From NCBI RefSeq assembly GCF_002836355.1, contig NZ_PJCA01000001.1, forward strand, positions 248,001 through 312,000: 64,000 nt of DNA. The letters run 5' to 3'. A program made the position numbers and the translations under genes. The notes under the pieces were generated by a model, which saw only the letters and a list, made by a program, of their open reading frames with translations, had not been told where the DNA came from and ran no database searches. Shown one piece after another: positions 59,026 to 64,000 of this stretch. The DNA is from Moritella sp. Urea-trap-13. GTDB lineage: Bacteria > Pseudomonadota > Gammaproteobacteria > Enterobacterales > Moritellaceae. Within the stretch, counting starts at the first letter, position 1, and each line of letters begins with the position of its first letter.

Positions 59026-60930
59026 TTACTCTGCAACAGCAGGATAAGATACATCAGCTGCTTTGATCAGCGTTTGTATCAACATCTCGTAGTCAGCTTG
59101 AGCATTAATATTTTTTAAAGTATCCGCTAAACGTGTTGCTTCTTCAACATTGATTTCAGCATCACGCACAGACGTGAATTTAAGCAATGTTACATCACCA
59201 CTAAGTGATATTTCTGTTGCAACGTTTGCTTGTGCTGCAGCAGGTTTCGGCATTGAGAATAATTTACTCAATACTTTAAAGTCTGCTTTTGTATAATCAA
59301 AACGGCTTAGCCATTCCGGAGCAGTAAAGCTTGCATCAACACTTGCTAGTTCAGCAGCAACGCTTTCACCCACATTAATTTTAGCTGAAACAGTGCTCAT
59401 AAAGCTTAATGCTTTTTGCTCTGCTTTTGTGGCGGTTAAGCGTTCTACGATTTCGTCATTAACATCTGCTAACGCTTTTGTCGTTTGTGGCTTGTATGCA
59501 TTAATGCGAACAACAATGCTTTGGGTATCAGAAATATTAATGATTTCAGAGTTCAGTGCTTCCGCAATAAAGTCTTGGTCAAATAATATAGCGGCTACTT
59601 TCGGATCATTTAACGGTGCAGGGATCGCATTAGCAGAAAACAGTTCTGTTGACACAACCACTAATCCTGTCGCTTCAGAAGCAACATCCAGTGAATCTGG
59701 CACTTCAAATGCTTGTTCAGCTAATTGCTCAGCTAGCTCATCAAAACGAGACACTGCGTGTTCGCTTTTCAAACGTGTTTCAATAGTTGCTTTAACGTCA
59801 GCAAATGCTTTCACTTTACCTGGTGCAACAGCAAGTAGTTTAATGATATGGAAACCAAAATCACTGCGAACTAGTTCAGTTGTTACATCACCATCATTCA
59901 CTAATGCAAATGCAGCCGTTTCAAACGCAGGATCCATAATATCTTTTTCTAACCAATCCAACTCACCGCCATTCTCGCCACTGAACGTATCATCTGATGA
60001 TGATTTCGCTAGCTCAGCAAAGTCTGCGCCTGATTGGATTTGAGTTAGTAAATCTTGTGCTTTCTGTTCTGCAGCTGACTCATCATCATTGAATGCCACA
60101 AGGATATGCGCGACTTTACGCTTATCTTCTTGCGCATAAGATGCTTGATGTTCATTGTAGTAAATTTCAGCGTCGTCAGCAGCTAATTCAATATCAGCAC
60201 TGATGTTCTTCATATCAACTAAGATATAGTCTACAGAAGCTTGTGGTGGTGTCTGGAACGATGCTTTACTCGCTTCGTAATAGCTACTTACTTCAGCATC
60301 TGTAACAACGATATCAGCCGCAAATTTATTTGCTGGCACGATAAGTTGGCTTAATTGACGTTGTTGATTTTGTAGTGCCGCTAATTGCTGCACTTCATTT
60401 GGTAAACTAAATTCAGAGTTTACTAATGCGTCAGTCAATTGTTGTTGTGCAAAGTCAGTACGTAATCGTTCAACAAATTGCGCAGGAGTCATACCACTTT
60501 GACGTAGTAAGCTCACATAACGGTCATCATTGAAAACACCATCAGTTTGAAATTCTTGCATTGCAAAAATATAACCACGGATTTTTTCATCGCCAATGCG
60601 TAACGTTAAGTCATGTGTCATTTGCTGTAATAAATTTTGCGCAACTAACGTATTAAGAGACTGTTGACGTACTTGATTTTGAAATGCTGGTTGTTCCCAA
60701 CGCGCGGCAAATGCTTCACCTTGTTGAGACTCTAAACGAGAACGATCTGTTCTCACTTGATTTTCGAGTGCTTGTGTTGAAATATCGACACCATTCACTG
60801 TTGCAGCGGATTGAGCGCTACCACTACCTAGATAGCTACTTACACCAGCAAGGGCAAATGTAACGATCACTGCGCCTAAAATAATCTTAGCACCTGGTCC
60901 TTGTGAACCTTCGCGAAACTTCTCTAACAT
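59026..60930 (-). CDS. ppiD: Periplasmic folding chaperone PpiD
   Basis: PpiD is an inner-membrane-anchored chaperone next to the SecYEG exit that helps newly exported proteins. The 634-aa protein starts MLEKFREGSQGPGAKII, with one transmembrane helix (about residues 15-35), a SurA-like N-terminal chaperone region and a parvulin domain (about 268-360: VAHILVAFNDDESAAEQKA and FSGENGGELDWLEKD). The C-terminal third continues the SurA-like fold. I use the ATG at 60930; a longer frame begins 16 codons earlier. Order lon-hupB-ppiD is as in E. coli. Confidence 0.94.
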   Translation of the reverse strand: MLEKFREGSQGPGAKIILGAVIVTFALAGVSSYLGSGSAQSAATVNGVDISTQALENQVRTDRSRLESQQGEAFAARWEQPAFQNQVRQQSLNTLVAQNLLQQMTHDLTLRIGDEKIRGYIFAMQEFQTDGVFNDDRYVSLLRQSGMTPAQFVERLRTDFAQQQLTDALVNSEFSLPNEVQQLAALQNQQRQLSQLIVPANKFAADIVVTDAEVSSYYEASKASFQTPPQASVDYILVDMKNISADIELAADDAEIYYNEHQASYAQEDKRKVAHILVAFNDDESAAEQKAQDLLTQIQSGADFAELAKSSSDDTFSGENGGELDWLEKDIMDPAFETAAFALVNDGDVTTELVRSDFGFHIIKLLAVAPGKVKAFADVKATIETRLKSEHAVSRFDELAEQLAEQAFEVPDSLDVASEATGLVVVSTELFSANAIPAPLNDPKVAAILFDQDFIAEALNSEIINISDTQSIVVRINAYKPQTTKALADVNDEIVERLTATKAEQKALSFMSTVSAKINVGESVAAELASVDASFTAPEWLSRFDYTKADFKVLSKLFSMPKPAAAQANVATEISLSGDVTLLKFTSVRDAEINVEEATRLADTLKNINAQADYEMLIQTLIKAADVSYPAVAE

Positions 60931-60965
60931 AATTCTATTCTCTAAACTGCAATACAGTAAATAAC

Positions 60966-60991
60966 AATAAAAACGCACCTTTATGGTGCGT
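60966..60991 (-). terminator. Rho-independent terminator after hupB
   Basis: On the minus strand, stem ACGCACC/GGTGCGT with a five-base loop is followed by TTTTATT, between hupB and ppiD. Confidence 0.75.
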
Positions 60992-61018
60992 CTTTACTCA
61001 AAAATCAAAACGAATAGC

Positions 61019-61294
61019 TTATGCTTTTAATGCATCTTTTAATAATTTCCCAGCTTTAAAAGCGGGTAGTTTAGATGCTGCTATTTGAATTTCTGCGCCT
61101 GTTTGTGGATTACGGCCAGTACGTGCCGCACGATCTCGTACGCTAAAAGTACCAAAGCCCACTAGCGTAACAGATTCGTCTTTTACTAGTGTTTCAGTTA
61201 CCGATTCGATCATTGCATCAATAGCACGACCAGCGGCAGCTTTAGAAATATCAGCTTTAGCGGCAACACTATCTATCAGTTGAGCTTTATTCAC
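61019..61294 (-). CDS. hupB: DNA-binding protein HU-beta
   Basis: A 91-aa HU subunit: [20 protein letters not shown], then [25 protein letters not shown], the beta-arm with the Pro that intercalates in DNA, and a C-terminal helix. HU bends and compacts DNA. The start is a GTG codon at 61294, preceded by AGGGGAAG. It sits between lon and ppiD and has its own terminator. Assignment as HU-beta rather than HU-alpha rests on position. Confidence 0.95.
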   Translation of the reverse strand: MNKAQLIDSVAAKADISKAAAGRAIDAMIESVTETLVKDESVTLVGFGTFSVRDRAARTGRNPQTGAEIQIAASKLPAFKAGKLLKDALKA

Positions 61295-61318
61295 TTTCTT
61301 CCCCTAAATAGAACTAAC

Positions 61319-61343
61319 GTTTATAGCGTTTATAGCGTTTATA
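61319..61343. repeat. Nine-base tandem repeat upstream of hupB
   Basis: Nearly three copies of GTTTATAGC (61319-61343) lie 25-50 bases upstream of the hupB GTG. On the minus strand they supply repeated TATAAA, which could serve as -10 elements of the hupB promoter. Confidence 0.6.
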
Positions 61344-61346
61344 ACA

Positions 61347-61388
61347 AGGTTAGAGTGACTATTCAAGTCTGGGTCGACACTCTAACCT
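61347..61388 (-). terminator. Probable terminator after lon
   Basis: An eleven-pair inverted repeat AGGTTAGAGTG/CACTCTAACCT with a 20-base loop, just past the lon stop. The following TGTTATAAAC is a weak T tract. Confidence 0.5.
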
Positions 61389-61402
61389 ATAAAACCATCA
61401 CA

Positions 61403-63754
61403 CTATTTTGATACCACTTCGAAAGAATCTGGATGATTCTCTAACGCAAGCACGAGTACTTCTTCAATCCAACGTACCGGATGGATCTCCAGATCACCAA
61501 TCACGTTTGCTGGAATTTCTTCCAAATCACGTTCGTTTTCTTTTGGAATCAAGACACGCTTAATACCACCACGATGCGCCGCAAGTAACTTCTCTTTCAA
61601 GCCACCGATAGGTAATACTTCACCTCTTAACGTGATCTCACCTGTCATTGCAACGTTTGCACGTACAGGGTTACCCGTTAAGCTCGATACCAGCGCTGTA
61701 CACATAGCAATACCAGCACTTGGACCATCTTTTGGCGTCGCGCCTTCAGGTACGTGTACGTGAATATCACGTTTTTCGTAGAAGTCATTATTAATGCGTA
61801 GTTTTTCAGCTCGAGAACGAACAACCGTCATCGCCGCTTGAATAGACTCTTGCATCACTTCACCTAATGAACCGGTGTAGTTAAGCTTGCCTTTACCAGG
61901 AACAGAGGTGGTTTCAATAGTCAGTAATTCACCGCCTACTTCTGTCCATGCTAGACCCGTCACCTGACCAACACGACTTTCACTTTCAGTCTTACCAAAA
62001 TCAAAGACTTGCACGCCTAGATATTCAGATAAGTTGTCTTGGGTGATCGTCACTGATTTAAGTGATTTGTTCAGCAATATCTGTTTCACCGCTTTACGGC
62101 ATAATTTAGAAATTTCACGCTCAAGTGAACGTACACCCGCTTCTCGAGTGTAATAACGGATAATACCCATTAATGCACTATCTTCGATGTTAATTTCTTT
62201 GGCTTTTAAACCATTACGCTCAATTTGCTTATCCAGCAGATGCTGTTTAGCAATATTTAGTTTTTCATCTTCGGTATAACCCGATAAACGAATAACTTCC
62301 ATACGGTCAAGCAGTGGACCAGGAATATTCATTGAATTCGATGTCGCAACAAACATCACGTCAGACAGATCGTAATCAACTTCTAAATAGTGATCATTAA
62401 ACGAGGTATTTTGTTCTGGGTCTAATACTTCCAGTAATGCCGAAGCTGGATCGCCACGCATATCCGACGCCATCTTATCTATTTCATCTAATAAGAATAG
62501 GGGATTGCGAACTTCAACTTTCGCCATTTTCTGGACTATCTTACCCGGCATAGAACCAATATAAGTACGGCGATGTCCACGAATTTCCGCTTCATCACGT
62601 ACGCCACCAAGAGCCATACGTACATACTTACGTCCAGTTGCTCTCGCAATCGATTGACCTAACGAAGTTTTACCTACACCAGGAGGACCGACAAGACATA
62701 AAATTGGGCCTTTAAGTTTATTCACTCGGCTCTGTACTGCTAGATATTCTAAAATGCGTTCTTTTACTTTATCCAAACCAAAATGGTCTGCATCAAGTAT
62801 TTCTAGCGCTTTAGCAATGTCTTTTTTAACTTTTGAACGTTTCTTCCAAGGAACTGAAATCATCCAATCGATATAACTACGTACTACAGTTGCTTCTGCA
62901 GACATAGGCGACATCATTTTTAATTTATTTAACTCAGCAATGGTTTTGGCTTTTGGTTCAGCAGGCATTTGTGCTTGCTCAATTTTCTCAGCCAACTGTT
63001 CAAATTCATCAACGCCATCTTCAGATTCACCTAGCTCTTTTTGAATCGCTTTCATTTGCTCATTCAAATAGTATTCGCGCTGGCTTTTTTCCATCTGCTT
63101 TTTAACACGTGTACGAATTTTCTTTTCAACGTGTAATAGGTCGATTTCAGATTCCATCTGTGCCATTAGGAACTCAAGACGTTCTGCAACGTTACTCAGT
63201 TCTAATACCACTTGCTTGTCTTCTAATTTCAACGGCATATGTGCTGCCATTGTATCTGCAAGACGCGCAGCTTCGTCGATCGCCATAACTGATGTAAGTA
63301 CTTCAGCAGGGATCTTCTTGTTTAGTTTTATATAACCTTCAAACTGACCGATTGCAGTGCGAATAAGTACATCTTCTTCTTCGTCAGATACTGACTCAGA
63401 AACAATGTATTCAATCTCGGCTTGGAAGTAATCATCGCCATCACTCAAGCTATTTAATTTAGCTCGTTGTGTGCCTTCGACTAATACTTTGACCGTACCG
63501 TCAGGCAATTTTAACATTTGTAAAATATTAGCGACTGTACCCACGCTATTCAAATCATCAACTTGGGGATCATCTTGAGCTGCATCTTTTTGTGCAACTA
63601 AAAATATTTGTTTATCTGTATCCATTGCGGCTTCAAGACAACGAATTGACTTTTCTCGGCCAATAAACAAAGGAATTACCATGTGGGGATAAACCACAAC
63701 ATCACGCAATGGTAATACAGGAATATTTACGCTTTCCGTACGCTCAAAACTCAT
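61403..63754 (-). CDS. lon: ATP-dependent protease Lon
   Basis: Lon degrades misfolded and regulatory proteins in the cytoplasm. The 783-aa protein has the N-terminal LON domain (about residues 10-205: [20 protein letters not shown]), a coiled region, an AAA+ domain with GPPGVGKTS (about 355) and FLLDEIDKM (about 420), and the serine/lysine protease domain with [15 protein letters not shown] (Ser near 677) and [20 protein letters not shown] (Lys near 720). It follows clpX, from which it is separated by a terminator. GAGGA precedes the ATG. Confidence 0.97.
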   Translation of the reverse strand: MSFERTESVNIPVLPLRDVVVYPHMVIPLFIGREKSIRCLEAAMDTDKQIFLVAQKDAAQDDPQVDDLNSVGTVANILQMLKLPDGTVKVLVEGTQRAKLNSLSDGDDYFQAEIEYIVSESVSDEEEDVLIRTAIGQFEGYIKLNKKIPAEVLTSVMAIDEAARLADTMAAHMPLKLEDKQVVLELSNVAERLEFLMAQMESEIDLLHVEKKIRTRVKKQMEKSQREYYLNEQMKAIQKELGESEDGVDEFEQLAEKIEQAQMPAEPKAKTIAELNKLKMMSPMSAEATVVRSYIDWMISVPWKKRSKVKKDIAKALEILDADHFGLDKVKERILEYLAVQSRVNKLKGPILCLVGPPGVGKTSLGQSIARATGRKYVRMALGGVRDEAEIRGHRRTYIGSMPGKIVQKMAKVEVRNPLFLLDEIDKMASDMRGDPASALLEVLDPEQNTSFNDHYLEVDYDLSDVMFVATSNSMNIPGPLLDRMEVIRLSGYTEDEKLNIAKQHLLDKQIERNGLKAKEINIEDSALMGIIRYYTREAGVRSLEREISKLCRKAVKQILLNKSLKSVTITQDNLSEYLGVQVFDFGKTESESRVGQVTGLAWTEVGGELLTIETTSVPGKGKLNYTGSLGEVMQESIQAAMTVVRSRAEKLRINNDFYEKRDIHVHVPEGATPKDGPSAGIAMCTALVSSLTGNPVRANVAMTGEITLRGEVLPIGGLKEKLLAAHRGGIKRVLIPKENERDLEEIPANVIGDLEIHPVRWIEEVLVLALENHPDSFEVVSK

Positions 63755-63795
63755 CTTGTCCTCACTTATAAAACTGGACTAAGGGCTAATATTGA

Positions 63796-63827
63796 ATATA
63801 TAGGGGTTATTACTCAACAATCAATGC
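63796..63827 (-). promoter_or_regulatory. Possible heat-shock promoter of lon
   Basis: On the minus strand, CATTGAT lies about 12 bases upstream of CCCCTATAT, close to the sigma-32 pattern CTTGAAA-N11-16-CCCCATNT. It is 40-75 bases upstream of the lon ATG. E. coli lon is sigma-32 controlled; here the match is partial. Confidence 0.4.
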
Positions 63828-63853
63828 TAGGAGCTTAAATTATGAAAAATAAT

Positions 63854-63882
63854 ATAAAAAAAGGGGCATTGCGCCCCTTTTT
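63854..63882 (-). terminator. Rho-independent terminator after clpX
   Basis: Stem AAAAAGGGGC/GCCCCTTTTT with a five-base loop, running into T residues on the minus strand, 30 bases past the clpX stop. Confidence 0.8.
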
Positions 63883-63908
63883 AACAGTAAGTGTTTAAAA
63901 ATATAACA

Positions 63909-64000
63909 CTAGTCTGCAGATGCAGCCTTATTTTCAGTATTTTCATAAATCAAAATTGGCGCTGATTCTTCTTTAATGACAGATTCATCAATCACAACTT
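63909..64000 (-). CDS. clpX: ClpX C-terminus (partial)
   Basis: The window ends inside a minus-strand gene whose last 29 codons read VVIDESVIKEESAPILIYE and then NTENKAASAD before a TAG stop. This matches the C-terminal tail of ClpX, the ATPase of the ClpXP protease. The position directly upstream of lon is the conserved clpP-clpX-lon order. The N-terminal part lies beyond the window. Confidence 0.85.
   Translation of the reverse strand, partial: VVIDESVIKEESAPILIYENTENKAASAD

Overview
The window is a stretch of gammaproteobacterial chromosome with about 40% G+C by eye, densely packed and almost entirely housekeeping. Gene order follows Escherichia coli, Vibrio and Shewanella in several blocks: tRNA-Ser/yccA/tusE; serS-crcB-rarA-lolA-ftsK-lrp with divergent trxB; aat-ate-infA; gapA-yeaD; ppsA with divergent ppsR; alaA-yfbR; tyrR beside sapABCDF; clpX-lon-hupB-ppiD. 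An orphan PfaE-type phosphopantetheinyl transferase, needed for long-chain polyunsaturated fatty acid synthesis, points to a cold-adapted marine bacterium of the Moritella type. That genus assignment is inference from gene content and recalled similarity, not from a search. I found no insertion sequence, prophage, integron or CRISPR array.

Layout. 1-2.4 kb: a two-domain glutaredoxin, tRNA-Ser(UGA), the FtsH-associated membrane protein YccA and the tRNA-thiolation protein TusE. 2.4-9.6 kb (minus strand): seryl-tRNA synthetase, fluoride channel, RarA, LolA, FtsK, Lrp. 10-12.9 kb (plus): TrxB, the N-degron transferases Aat and Ate/Bpt, and InfA. 13-20.3 kb is a central-carbon block: YeaC, a long GAPDH paralogue, a lipoprotein, a degenerate MalQ-like protein, GapA and YeaD. 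20.4-33.6 kb: an unrecognised lipoprotein, YdiJ, a secreted FGE-fold/PEGA protein, PpsA/PpsR, PabC, an HD-family protein with a mutated HD motif, a glycerophosphodiesterase and a thioesterase. 33.8-36.6 kb: AlaA, YfbR and a PilZ protein.

36.8-39.7 kb is a probable zinc-uptake operon: a histidine-rich outer-membrane barrel, a ZnuA-like binding protein and a ZnuB-like permease, with no ATPase gene next to them and two palindromic Zur-like sites upstream. 40-46.2 kb: a lipoprotein, a MocR regulator divergent from a TauE/SafE exporter, a small membrane protein, PfaE, an M50-like membrane protease, MsrA and a HlyU-domain protein. 46.2-53 kb: PssA, GrxA, PdxH, CobQ, a DUF3108 protein and TyrR. 53-58.5 kb: the complete sapABCDF operon. 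58.5-64 kb: a small membrane protein, PpiD, HU-beta, Lon and the 3' end of clpX.

The observations most worth following are: (1) a shortened MalQ-family protein in which the catalytic positions appear lost although it keeps an intact frame and ribosome-binding site; (2) nested inverted repeats after pssA that could compete with its terminator; (3) the zinc operon lacking an ATPase, with its recently duplicated histidine repeat and neighbouring 19-bp tandem repeats; (4) the HD-to-RD substitution in a conserved hydrolase family.
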